DNA of 64,000 nt from Triangularia verruculosa (Eukaryota > Ascomycota > Sordariomycetes > Sordariales > Podosporaceae). The position numbers and the translations under genes were made by a program. The stretch lies in the NCBI GenBank assembly GCA_033296885.1, contig MU863877.1, positions 310,001-374,000 on the forward strand, given 5' to 3'. Below the pieces are notes generated by a model. That model saw only the letters and a program-made list of their open reading frames with translations, searched no databases and was not told the DNA's origin. Every line of letters starts with the position of its first letter. The first letter of the stretch is position 1. Shown one piece after another: positions 21,401 through 30,721 of this stretch.

Positions 21401-23193
21401 GGCCGGTACTGGCTCATTTTCTCACAAGCTGTCCGGAAGTGCTCCGCAGACAGCCATGTGGTCTCATTCCTGGTGTCGATGTTGGCCGTGGAAACGATCT
21501 TAGAGATGACACGGATAATGCCTGTCGAACCTGGAATCTTGGACATGCGCTGGTCGAGGATGTAGAGAACAAGCGGCGCCTTCAAAGCCATAAACTCTTG
21601 CTCAAAGTCGCCAATGTGAAGGTGTTCTCCAAGATCGTGAAGCGAAGGGCGACTAACGTCTTGCTCCACCAACTTGTCAGACAGCGTCTTCAGGTGGAAC
21701 CGATACCAGTTGTTACCACATATCGTTCTCATGAAAAGATCTGTCATGAACCACTGGATGCCGATGATGAGCCAGTTATCTGAGCGGCGATTGGGGACGA
21801 TGTAGACTCCAAAGTACTGGCTCGCTAGAGCATGAACCAGCTTCCGAGTAACCTCTGTCTCGTACTCGATAATGTCCTCGGGGTAGAGGAGTCGTGTGCT
21901 GCAGAGTGATATTGAGGTGCCCGAGACAGTGTCTTGGACCATGTCTTCCACAAAGACGATCTTGTAGCTGTCGAAAGGGTAGCGCCCAAACTCGGGAGCG
22001 AAGTAATCGGCCGCACCCACAACGGGCTGGCAGGTGTGCAGAACCTCCTCAGCACGGCCTGGGAGACAGTATCCGTGAATCTTGGCTGCATTCGCCCCTA
22101 GCTTCTCGTCTGCCTCCTCCGTTCTGAACTCAGACCACAGCTGGATATGCTCAAAAGGTCCGATAGCGAAGGCGATGTGCTGCGCGGCCGCTATTGACGA
22201 CTCAAACGTCATGATCTTCTTCGTGTTGTCGAGAGGGTCAATTTGCTCGCCCGTCAAATTGCCAGAACAAACGACTGTCATTTCCAAAAGCTTGTCCTCC
22301 TCAGTAAGCTTAGCACCCGATGGTAATGGGGCTGGATCCTCTCCTTGTTTCCTCTTTCTGTTGCCATTCAAGGCTAGGGTTGTTGATGATGGTTGCCGTC
22401 CGGTCGGTTGGCTGAAGACATCGCCTAGAGTTCGCGGGCACTTGATCTCCAGCACCCAAGGATGTCTGGAACCAGGGTCGTCCACACAAGGAAAGAGGCA
22501 GGATACGGTGCCTGGCTCGGAGGAGTGTCGGGTGTAGACGTGTGGGTATCTCAAATCGCCGTCATCGACGCCGACAAAATGCAGGCCATCCCGGATGTTT
22601 TTCGAACGGAAGGAGATAGAGATCTTATAACTATGCGCCTCATTCTGGTCGATCCCAGTAGCGGCCGCCTCGTTCTTCGCCCGTGCAAGTTCGGGCATTT
22701 GTCGTGTTTTGGCGGGCGGTTCCGACAGATACTCGCGCTTCAACGACACCTTGAGGGATCCATCGGCGGGGACACAGCATGGCAGAGCGGTTCGATCACT
22801 GTTAGGGACCTCGATGCGCTTGAGTGGTCGCAGAGGCTGCATCCGTCGCGACATAATATGATGCTGGGAAGCGCCAATCTCGTACTCGCGAGGCACTTGG
22901 ACGAGGTCGTAAGGGTCTGAATACGACGCCTTGGTCTTGAAGCCATTGACGGTGATGCTGTCCACTTCAATATCGCACTGGCGGGCATCTATTGATATCT
23001 CCTCGAGGTCCGGCTCGATGGGAAAAATGACCATCGTTGAAACTCCATGAACGGTTTTCCGTACTAGATCGATCTCGATCGCAACGTGCTGCTTAAGAAC
23101 AACGAAGGGAAGAGCCCCGACTTGCGGTGGTGGCGGTAAGGTGTCAACCTGTGTAAGGTCGCTCGCAGCGCCATTCTCAACCGCGAGAGACAT
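18406..23193 (-). CDS. TAF2: Transcription initiation factor TFIID subunit 2 (TAF2/TAFII150)
   Basis: One exon of 1595 residues. TAF2 is a large TFIID subunit that touches core-promoter DNA near the initiator and helps RNA polymerase II start transcription in the nucleus. The N-terminal half follows the M1-aminopeptidase fold: VLKQHVAIEIDLVRKTVHGVSTMVI, then a long segment with RYPFDSYKIVFVEDM and GTSISLCSTRLLYPEDIIE. Where true M1 enzymes have HExxH, this protein reads VHALASQYFGVYI, so the zinc site is absent, as is typical of TAF2. The middle (about 800-1250) is the helical-repeat part, with LLSNVSTDPSPFVRDRLFKIL-like repeats. The last 330 residues are disordered, rich in Pro, Ser and Lys, with APxPxTP blocks and a basic tail VIKLKVRAPSQ. 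The start at 23193 is the first ATG before the conserved N-terminus. An uninterrupted 4.8-kb exon is notable next to its intron-bearing neighbours. Confidence 0.96.
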   Translation of the reverse strand: MSLAVENGAASDLTQVDTLPPPPQVGALPFVVLKQHVAIEIDLVRKTVHGVSTMVIFPIEPDLEEISIDARQCDIEVDSITVNGFKTKASYSDPYDLVQVPREYEIGASQHHIMSRRMQPLRPLKRIEVPNSDRTALPCCVPADGSLKVSLKREYLSEPPAKTRQMPELARAKNEAAATGIDQNEAHSYKISISFRSKNIRDGLHFVGVDDGDLRYPHVYTRHSSEPGTVSCLFPCVDDPGSRHPWVLEIKCPRTLGDVFSQPTGRQPSSTTLALNGNRKRKQGEDPAPLPSGAKLTEEDKLLEMTVVCSGNLTGEQIDPLDNTKKIMTFESSIAAAQHIAFAIGPFEHIQLWSEFRTEEADEKLGANAAKIHGYCLPGRAEEVLHTCQPVVGAADYFAPEFGRYPFDSYKIVFVEDMVQDTVSGTSISLCSTRLLYPEDIIEYETEVTRKLVHALASQYFGVYIVPNRRSDNWLIIGIQWFMTDLFMRTICGNNWYRFHLKTLSDKLVEQDVSRPSLHDLGEHLHIGDFEQEFMALKAPLVLYILDQRMSKIPGSTGIIRVISKIVSTANIDTRNETTWLSAEHFRTACEKMSQYRPDELWTQWIHSAGCPKLDIKQKFNKKNLNVDITIEQTQAKEAVKEITKQDFHRELVELRHDVWAGPVPKLFTGPFTVRIHEADGTPYEHYLAITDKDKSATNLQIAYNTKYKRMKRTKKATAAAAANSSADKDLQEDDVVYYNALGDVLQTEKDAQDWGLQDWSPATQTQMDQESYEWIRLDCNFEWLCSMKTDMPPYMIAAQLQQDRDVVAQQDSMLYLQRTTRPSGVVSTIETRTAMDRRYYYGIRCMAIEDLPKMADPELNYIGKVHLILIFRHFFCDRMVAKNGAVTFPPMPNDFNDKAQFNVQCAMIMAIARTREKGRCSKDARNFLLDQLLFNDNSENDYSDQLYVATLLQALTTCLIPKKVEGDGDLLSSLNMDNEADVEFKRFIEKTIEEIDKYRRMDEWTSSYQNIWTTTALECKMRLMKARVIPVAPLEFVQYLQDDNIDLVRIKAFECLVELGMLSKPAIMKLLLSNVSTDPSPFVRDRLFKILCRGMAAIALGESKAQQVDKPVAIVEDDGFVIEQGEAEIQQRKLEASRSQSIQNAITALKEEVKGNRDLQLVFWKAVNSPWISAKEKFNLLDLCYAMFEPEDSVLLTFEYPKVWRATREINAPPPLLVNGRPDPSRVVKKQCIIRFTTEYRTEPRNKRVIEPPPPPQPEPVIKPPEPKKIKLSTKASFSGASISRQPSFSGPSASRPGTPGPLTLPSVSSDSIAVVSRVSVAQAVKDTPATPRPSSSAVVSDSIAVQRVSVLLANPSTPRTATPPPPSSAAPAPSAVNGSRHPAEKRPKPSAKKRKSDEADHLNRPKKIKTDSGRPSKIVTLPFKAWDRLPEKTRRQMREVKASSSNKYASSSSGTIVAKRPAILGGGVGGGGSSLSKLTSSGSVRARTPTVGGRGSTPILLNRGSPAPSLSSRASPAPGPPRTPLLSAAPKVRKPLPGGPPVRDSSGQSSSIAKSGTGGGGGGSVETPPVKKKSVIKLKVRAPSQSSPPPLPK

Positions 23194-24150
23194 GGTGGGC
23201 AGCGAAATGTGGTCGAGTGGTGATGAAATGTGTGGAAATCGATTCGAGACCGAAAAGGCGGATGGGTTGTGAGTCGCGCGATGGACGTAGATTTGGGTTG
23301 CTTGCGTGGAAATCTGCGAAAACGAAGGATCGGCCTCTCAAGGCTCGCGGAGATGGTCTTTATTCAATTAGTCATGGCAGTTCGTCAACGTGCCACGTTG
23401 GGAAGATTGACGGCCGTTAGGCAGGAGAAGTTGCTCGCTTCGTTGTTCGGTCGATTGACGATGGAATCCGGTAGCCCGGCCCGGAGTTGTGCGCGTGAAG
23501 GTTCAGCTTCAGCGAGAAAAACCTGGCAGGCCCTGTGGACGTGGGTGGTGAGGCGGGGAGAACAAGCTCGTCGGTGTTGCAAAGTCAAAAATCAAGGCAT
23601 CTCGTGGCTTGCGATTTTGCGAAACGCGCCGGCGCCCCGCAACAGGGCAAGCAGTTGTTTTCACCAAGCACGCAGTGGCAGACGGGGGCCTATAGTATCC
23701 CGTAGCAGCGAAGTCACAGAAATCGATGGAATGGCACGGCAGAGGTTCGCCGGGAGTGCTGCCGTCGTGGTTGACGCGATCTCGAAGCCAGGCTTGGTCC
23801 AGATGCGGAAATGGTCCCATCTCCGCCTAGCTGCCGTGAATGTTCGCCACCGAGGTTTTGCCGGACAGCTCGGATAAGGCGCGATAGGCCGATAAGGAAA
23901 GCTCCAGACTGATTCAAATGCTATGAGCACCAAACTGCTTTTCACTCTTTTGACGGCCACTATTTTGGACGATATGGGTAGCGGTTTGGGGTAGCATGAA
24001 CTGAGAATTTACACAATCCAGACCTATCCAACACATTCCACTGTTGTGCTCATGAAACATCACATCAATGCTTGACACCTCGCTCAATTGCCAGAATCAC
24101 AGATTCGATACGGTAGAAGATCCCTTATCTAACCATCTTCCAAGACTTTG
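23194..24150. other. TAF2 promoter region
   Basis: This stretch lies directly upstream of TAF2 (minus strand). A 215-codon plus-strand ORF (23230-23877) is open here, but its Arg/Ala/Trp-rich translation has no domain, its first codons overlap the TAF2 leader and a minus-strand ORF overlaps it, so I treat it as chance. Confidence 0.55.
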
Positions 24151-24519
24151 TTCCTAATCCGCAATGGCAGTTTTGTATCGAGGGCGTGGTCGTCAGCAAG
24201 GTGTGCCAAGACCACAACACTCAAACAGCACTACCGCAACCTGGAGATGGCACCCATGATGGCTTCACCAGAGATCATAGAAGTTGTCCTATCCAGATAG
24301 ACCCAGGCTCATCCTCTTCAGGGAAAACTCTTTCCAAATTATACTTGGGACGACAGCGTCATCAACATTCTTCCCATACCTGTGACTACGTCTCTTGAAG
24401 ACTCTGGTTGGGTAACATCCAATGTAGGTCGAGACTACCACACATATGAGACTGTGGATGCTTCTATCATCGAGTTACCTGATGGCTTCAAGAGAGACTG
24501 GAGTGTTTGCTTTGGATGA
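24151..24519 (+). pseudogene. Decayed gene fragment with an in-frame stop
   Basis: About 122 codons read in one frame with a single TAG at 24298-24300 and end at TGA 24517-24519. The second half looks clearly protein-like: FPNYTWDDSVINILPIPVTT, SLEDSGWVTSNVGRDYHTYE, ASIIELPDGFKRDWSVCFG. No initiating ATG is evident, and the first half reads equally well in another frame (DFVPNPQWQFCIEGVVVSK), suggesting a frameshift near 24.25 kb. The family is not recognised. It stands alone in a 4.6-kb region without an intact gene, consistent with a decayed paralogue or a captured fragment. Confidence 0.5.
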
Positions 24520-24722
24520 GTGCTATCGACTACACGAGCGCCAAGACATCGTGCTCTGTGTAAGTGAGAGAGACTGAATGTAGATAAAGGACAAGACAAA
24601 TACACCCCGCGCCAGTCATCTAATCAGCCCACGATTTTTCGGGTATCAATACTATCTCCCGCGTCCGACAAGAGTTAAAACTGCCGTGTCTGCGAAATCA
24701 GCCAAAGCAGGCACGAAATCCA

Positions 24723-24822
24723 CACCTCGCCTCATCTTCTTGCGGTGAATCATCAAAATCAGAAAGTCAGGTGTAGCAGGGTGTGTAGACAGTAAACCTC
24801 ACCTCGCCGTTCTTGCGGTGAA
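24723..24822. repeat. Paired short repeat with internal dyad
   Basis: CACCTCGCC ... TTCTTGCGGTGAA occurs at 24723-24749 and again at 24800-24822; the first copy has four extra bases. Within each copy TCACC/CGC can pair imperfectly with GCG/GGTGA, leaving a short loop. Confidence 0.5.
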
Positions 24823-27452
24823 GCCCTCCCAACACCGCAACCTAGACTCTCTCTTAGTCCCGTTTCATATCCCCTCCCAAAAAATTGTGACGAGAAATGT
24901 GCCGACGATAGGACCCAAAGTCCGCCTCACAGAAAGACAACAACTCACAAACCCCTCACTACTTTCCCCATTCGGACGCAAATAAGGCTTCACCTTTTAG
25001 GTGTTCATGTACGGGCTACGTCGGCGTGTTCCTACATATGCAAGTTCAGTGAGTCATATGTTCCCCCACATACCTTCCCCTCTGCTCATGTAAATATTCC
25101 TGCCCAATCCTATCTACCGGGCAGATGCCGATGAAACGAAACATTTCCTCCACTTTGTGACTAGCTCTGGCCCGATCATCCGGAGAAACAGAAGCATCTG
25201 AAACGATGAAACATGCAGGTGGGAGCTAGCTGCAGGAAACAAAAAAAATTGGGATCTAGAAGAGACAGGATCTCTCCGCTACTATGACTCTTGTTCTTTC
25301 TGCATGTTGATGTGGTGTTGAGCTGTCTTGGGAGAAAGTGGTGGAGCGTTGATAGCCAATCGACGGACCGAAACACGAACTTGACAGGTGCGAGGCACGT
25401 GGTTCTGGAATTTCCACGGGTGCGATTGGTGGCTTCCTGCAGCGTGGTGACAGGGGATGTACAGCGAATCGGGACGAGAGGCAAAATCGCGGGGGCACGA
25501 CCGGGCCGCGACGGGAACGCCAGAGGTTCGCGAGGTCACGGGATCTCGTGCCCTGGGGAAGAAAACAAGTGTCGAGGAAGAAGTGAGAGATCCCGAACTC
25601 TTCCGGGAGTGTCGTAAGCTGGAGGAAAGGTGAGTACGTATAAGCGCCCGGTGAGGCGGTGCAAAATGAATCCTGCCTCAAGTTCAGGCAAAACCGTTGA
25701 CAAGAAAAAGGAGCTCAGATCGGAGACCGGAAGAGCAAACCTGAGAAACTCCGGGGTCGGAGATTCGGTCTGGCGCTCTGGCGGCTACTGAAATTCTCAG
25801 CCATCTCAACTGCTTGAACTGCTGCGGCCGCCGAAGGAGGGCGGGAAGCTGATCTGATTGACCGCGGCGGCTGTTCACGAAGCACAGCTTAACAAGGCTC
25901 GGTTTGAGAATGTTAGCGCTAGCAGTGGTGGCACAGCGATTCATGCTAACAGATCGACCGCAGCACTTGTCGGATGTTACACGCGGACAGAAGCGGTTGT
26001 GGGCGCTTGCAATGTCAAGCGTCAACCGAGCTAGGCGGCTGTCTCCGGGCGGCTATTTCATCCTAATAAGTCCAAGGAAGAAGAGACCGATATTGGTCTC
26101 ATATCCGCAACCGCTCAACGGGCTGCTACATCGGACACTCGTAAGACAAGGCAATCTCAGCACGCGCTCGCTTCTCTAGTGAGATTTGCGTCCAGGGAGA
26201 CCCGAGATGACGGCCGAATCTTGAAGAATGACAGGGAGATCTAGATGCGCAAATGCAAGCATGATTGAAGTCTAATGCCAAAATTAGTCTAGGGAATATG
26301 AGAAATGTGAGGCGGACGTGATGCCCAAGGGTTGAAGGGTTAGAAGTGAAGCTATGCCCAGATGCCCAATATTATGTGTTGGCCGAATCTGGAGTGCAGT
26401 TGATATGAAGTGAGATGCGGGGTGTATGCTCAAGGTTGTATGGGTGAGTCCTGTGAGGCAAGCCACAGGCGTGGCTGACCAGTTCTAGATGCCGATACTG
26501 CAGCCCCGAAATGTTCCCGTCTGTCGATATCAGATGTTGGTCGCGATGGATGGCCATGTCGTGGTTCGAGTCGCGATGGTGGTCGGGGGTGGTACGTACC
26601 GTGAAGAGAGAAAGCGCGGCGGCAGCGTGTCGTCGAATGGCAGCGCAGAACCAGGAATACTTCAGGATCCCCACAGCGAACGATTGGCGCCCGGCAGCTG
26701 ACCAGATGGACCGTTGCGCAAGCTCCAGTGCAAGACCATGTGTCTAAATTTGAGTGACTCATAGACGCTGCATGAGAAGAGCTCTCGGGCCTATCACAGG
26801 GCGTGGCCTTGCATCGACAAGATTTTCCTCAGAATTGTTCGGGGTCTTGTTCGCTATTAATGAGGGGAAAAACTGAGGTTGAGAGAAGCTCTGCTGTGGG
26901 GGGGAAATGCGGGAGGCGGTGGAGAGCTTTGGGGGGAGCTTGGGCCACCTGGGACTGTCCGGCTTTCTTTGTCCGTTCGAGATCTGAACCTCGCACTGGC
27001 CAAGTGTGTGCCAGCCAGGGCAGCGAAGGCCGTGCGACAAGATCGCAAACTAGCGCCGCACCAAGCCATTGTCCCACCGATCTCTGTTCTTTGTGTGGTT
27101 CCATCTGACATTGGAGAGCCGCCGAGCACGGGCCACACCCGGGTACCTACGTACCTTACCTCTTCCTGAGAACCTCAACGCCCACCCTCCACCACGAAGA
27201 CGCTACTGCTCGGCAGACGTTGAGAGTGACATGACGGTTCCGGATGGACGCCATCGCTCTCCGCGTTTCAGGTTTATTTTCATCCAGTGGGAAAGCAGGG
27301 CTACCTCTGTCTGCAGCTCCCGTAGGGCATGTTTGCATGTACACCCACCTTCTACCTGACTTCCGGGATGGGAGGGACATGGCAGCAGCCCTGCTCTTTT
27401 TGGCAGCGTGGGACTACGGGAACGTCCACGCTTGGCCTGGATCGCTTCGCGG

Positions 27453-27502
27453 TACACGCCCTACACGCCCACCACGTCCCACACGCCCTACACGCCCGCG
27501 CC
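27453..27502 (+). repeat. Small tandem repeat (CACGCCCTA-type units)
   Basis: TACACGCCC-type units repeat four to five times with variation, interrupted by CACCACGTCC. It lies about 350 bp before a start codon. Confidence 0.65.
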
Positions 27503-27849
27503 ATCGAGAGATATCGCGCCCGCAGCCAGTCCTTGTGGACCGCAGGGCCCCGGTGCACCATGGGCCCGCTCCAGCCGGCCACCCATGGCCTATGATATCT
27601 CATGTCTGATCTTGTTTCTTACGACGAGGATAAGTATCCTCTTTTTCCCACCTCTCGTTTCTGTTGTTTCCATCTTCAGCAGTCAGACATCACCAGTCTT
27701 TCATCATCTTTCCTTTGAAACAAAGGGCTTCTCTGGAGAGGTCGGCTTGAAGCCATTTTATCTCTTTCTGTCAACCTATACACAACTCCGGAGCCGGTCT
27801 CCATATCGCGAACTACACTAATCTAGTAATTAACCCTCCAACCGTCACC

Positions 27850-29628
27850 ATGGCCTCGTAAGTAAACAATCACAAGTAAACAGAGGCGATCTTGGCATCT
27901 AACATTCTCACCAGTCTTGGGGACGTCACCTTTGACTTCACATTTCCATGTGATCCTACAACACCACCGAGCTTCACCTTTGACCCATCTCTTTTGGAGA
28001 TCCCTTACAACGCCGGCCATGCTCGTTCCAGCTCACTCTCATCCATCTACTCCTTTGAGTCAACACCATCAGAGCCCGTCTCGGCACCCAGCACGCGCCG
28101 AACTACTCCTGCCCGGTCTCCCATCCGGACTCACGGGCCTCTTCTCCTGCCCAAGATCCGGAGCCAGGATCAAGCTATCGGGCCTTCCGTCGCTGCCCCA
28201 GCAGCCAAGCGCCAAAGGACATCACCAACTCCGGCTACCCAAAACAAGAGCGCCTACCGCCCAACACATTCTCGTAGCTACACCAGCCCAGAGACGATTT
28301 CCTACACCAGCTCTGTCTCCTTCACAGATGACAGCACCCCGGCGCCTCTCCTCTGCTCGCCTGTGAGCTTTGCTCAGGACACCGCAAGCCACTCCCGGAG
28401 AGCGTCGTCTTGCAGTGTAGAGAACATCAGCTTCCCCAGCCAAGTCACAAGCTACCGCCCCATGCCGACATACGTTCCGGCCCGTCGCGCCAGCAGCAGC
28501 CCAACCCCACCACCTCAACCCCAGACCCATCTTTCTCAGCCTGAACAGTACCTCTACCAGCAGTATGTGCCACGGGCCCCATCACCACTGGCCGCCGCGG
28601 CGCCCATTGTCCCAGACATGACCCCGTCCACCACCCTCTACTCCTACCTCACATCATCCAACCCAGCCCCATCACTAGTCAGGAGCATCTCCTTCCCTCT
28701 TCGGGACCCCAACATCAAGCACTTCTGGTGGGACGTCAGACAAGTCAGGCCATGGACCAACTTTACTGCTCAGACTATCCTCTCCCTTCCCGGGGCTGAG
28801 ACCTGCCTGTCTACACCCCTCTCTGCCGCCCTCCTTCCCAACCCATCTACCAGTCAGCGCCACCCCGAGACGGAGTCTGCGCTTCACAGCATCTATGCGC
28901 AGTACTACCTCCCCAAGCTCAACAACGCCTTGGCTCTGTCCTCCACCCGCCCACTCCAGCTCTCAGTCCCAACAAAATCCGCCACCGCGGCCATGGCCGG
29001 ACACAACAGCGGCATGAACACCGACTGCATGTTCGTAGCCAACATCCCAGGCGACTCGGCCTCCGCAGCCGCCATCTTCGGCGGCAAACCCACCGCCCGC
29101 GTCGTCGGTCTCGTCAAGTCCTTCGACCGGTTCAACACGGGCATGCGCGTGGAGGGCAACGTCAAGCGCGTCGAGTACCTCCGCGGTCTCTCCCACCTCC
29201 ACCACGCCATGCGCGAGCACGGCTGCCGGTACGGGTTCATCCTCACCGAAATCGAGCTCGTCTTTGTCAGGAACGGCACAGAGAACACACCCAACTTTGG
29301 GTTCTTGGAGGTGGGGAGTGTTCAGTTGGCTGCCACCGATGACGAAGACGGCGAGATGGGGGAGAAGATGACTGCTTGTCTGGCGCTGTGGGGACTGTGC
29401 ATGTTGGCGGGCGATGAGGCGATGCCGGGGGAGGCGTTTTGGAGGAGCGAGATTGGGGCGCCGGCGGAGGGGACGAGGAGGAAGGCGATGGAGAGGGATA
29501 ACTGGATGCCGCAGCCGCAGTTGGCGGAGAAGAGGGAGGCGAAGAGGAGTAGGGGATGGGTTTGGCCTGAGGATGCTGTGGGGAGGAAGGAGCTTGGGAA
29601 GAGGGGGGTAAGGTATGGGGGTTGTTAG
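27850..29628 (+). CDS. Unrecognised fungal protein: disordered N-terminus and a folded C-terminal domain
   Basis: Exon 1 is only 8 nt (27850-27857, ATGGCCTC). After a 57-nt intron (GTAAGT donor, ATCTAACA branch, CAG acceptor), exon 2 (27915-29628) gives a protein of 573 residues. I do not recognise the family. Residues 1-260 are Ser/Pro/Thr-rich and disordered. From about residue 265 the sequence looks folded: FWWDVRQVRPWTNFTAQTIL, SALHSIYAQYYLPKLNNAL, CMFVANIPG, ARVVGLVKSFDRFNTGMRVE, VEYLRGLSHLHHAMREHGC, then YGFILTEIELVFVRNG and FGFLEVGSVQLA. The strand-helix order with VVGLVKS and FILTEIELV is faintly like PD-(D/E)XK-type fungal domains, but catalytic residues cannot be assigned. The C-terminus is basic and ends GVRYGGC. 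Codon use is strongly C-ending, like an expressed gene. Confidence 0.82.
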
Positions 29629-30721
29629 ATGAGACATGACTGGATCATGATGGTTCGGGAAGAGAAAAAGGGTCTGTGACTCTTGGTGAGGGGATTTAGA
29701 AAAAGAATAATGAGACTCATGACTGACGACTGGTTTCGGGTGGGTCATGGGCTCAGATTTTGGATCAGGGGGCATTGGGAATGGGAGTTGGGTTTGGGTA
29801 TATTTTTGGTAGTTAATACAAATGTTCAAAATGATTGACTTTTGTGTTTACTGTATGTTGCGGTGCTATGATTCTATGCAGTGCCTCCATTACTTTTGAT
29901 TTTCACATTCATCGGCCGTCTTGGCCAGAGAATACATCTTTACCGTTACACTCCTCAATCATCCCCCAAAGTTGAGTCCGCATACACCACTAGCCCCTCG
30001 ATCGGGTTCGGCTCCGGCTGCGGACCGGGAATCGGTGGATCTCCGTGCCAAGCCGGGCCGAGCCTTGAGATCGGATTTCCATCGTCAGGGTTGGGGTTGA
30101 GGCCGCGGAAATAGGGCTGACAAATTACCCCCTCCTTTCTCCACTGCAATCTGGCGTCTAGAGCTGCGCCTTGATAACGGAACCTCTCCTTTTCCTGCTG
30201 GCCGCCAATGCGTCAGGTCCTCACGAGGAGACTCACAAATGATTGAGCAACAAGCTTCCCTATTGTTCTCCAATTGAATTGACGAAAGAATAGCATTGTC
30301 ACCACTGGGAGCAGCTGTCATGCTCGCTGAAGTGGGGTTCGCTCCGTCGCATCTGCACTGCGCTGCCGCAATGGAGGGCGCTGTGGCTGCTGCGACAATC
30401 CAAACAATAGGGACGGTCGACCACGGAACAATAACTCTAAATAGACGACAAGTATATATGAAAAAAGTAAAACAATTTTGTGGCCCTATTGAAAAACCCA
30501 CTGGTCACGCCCTCACAGAAGTGGTATTGTCCAGCCAGACTGAACCATCAACCCCAGGTCGTCGAGTGGTCACAGCACCGCTGCCCCAAAACTCGCAGCG
30601 ACCTTCTCGGTGCCAAGCGCAGCTGCTTCCCAAATTCCCAACTGCAGACAGCGACCGCTGCGAGATTGGATTGCGAACTGGCAGGCCGACCAAGCCATGA
30701 GAGCAGCTCGACCCGGTGGCC
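29629..30721. other. Intergenic, 3' end of the 27.85-kb gene and SAS4-gene promoter
   Basis: Both neighbours are on the plus strand. The ORFs here (30085-30501 minus, 30296-30700 plus) overlap each other and carry no motif. An AT-rich stretch with AAGTATATATGAAAAAAG at about 30450-30468 may serve as a promoter element for the next gene. Confidence 0.5.

Larger units (their letters stand above)
24520..27849. other. Intergenic, promoter side of the 27.85-kb gene
   Basis: No intact gene was found over 3.3 kb. ORFs on both strands at 25.2-25.7, 26.4-26.8 and 26.8-27.6 kb overlap each other and have Arg/Ser/Pro/His-rich translations without motifs. A short repeated hairpin-like word lies at 24.72-24.82 kb and a minisatellite at 27.45 kb. 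The pyrimidine-rich stretch at 27.64-27.85 kb is probably the leader of the next gene. Confidence 0.5.

Noticed and set aside
23230..23877. 215-codon plus-strand ORF in the TAF2 promoter
   Set aside because: It starts 37 bases from the TAF2 start, overlaps several minus-strand ORFs and has Trp/Arg/Ala-rich content without any domain.
24660..25060. Considered a structured non-coding RNA gene (snRNA or snoRNA)
   Set aside because: No 5S, U-snRNA, C/D or H/ACA signature was visible; only the short repeated dyad remains, and it is listed as a finding.
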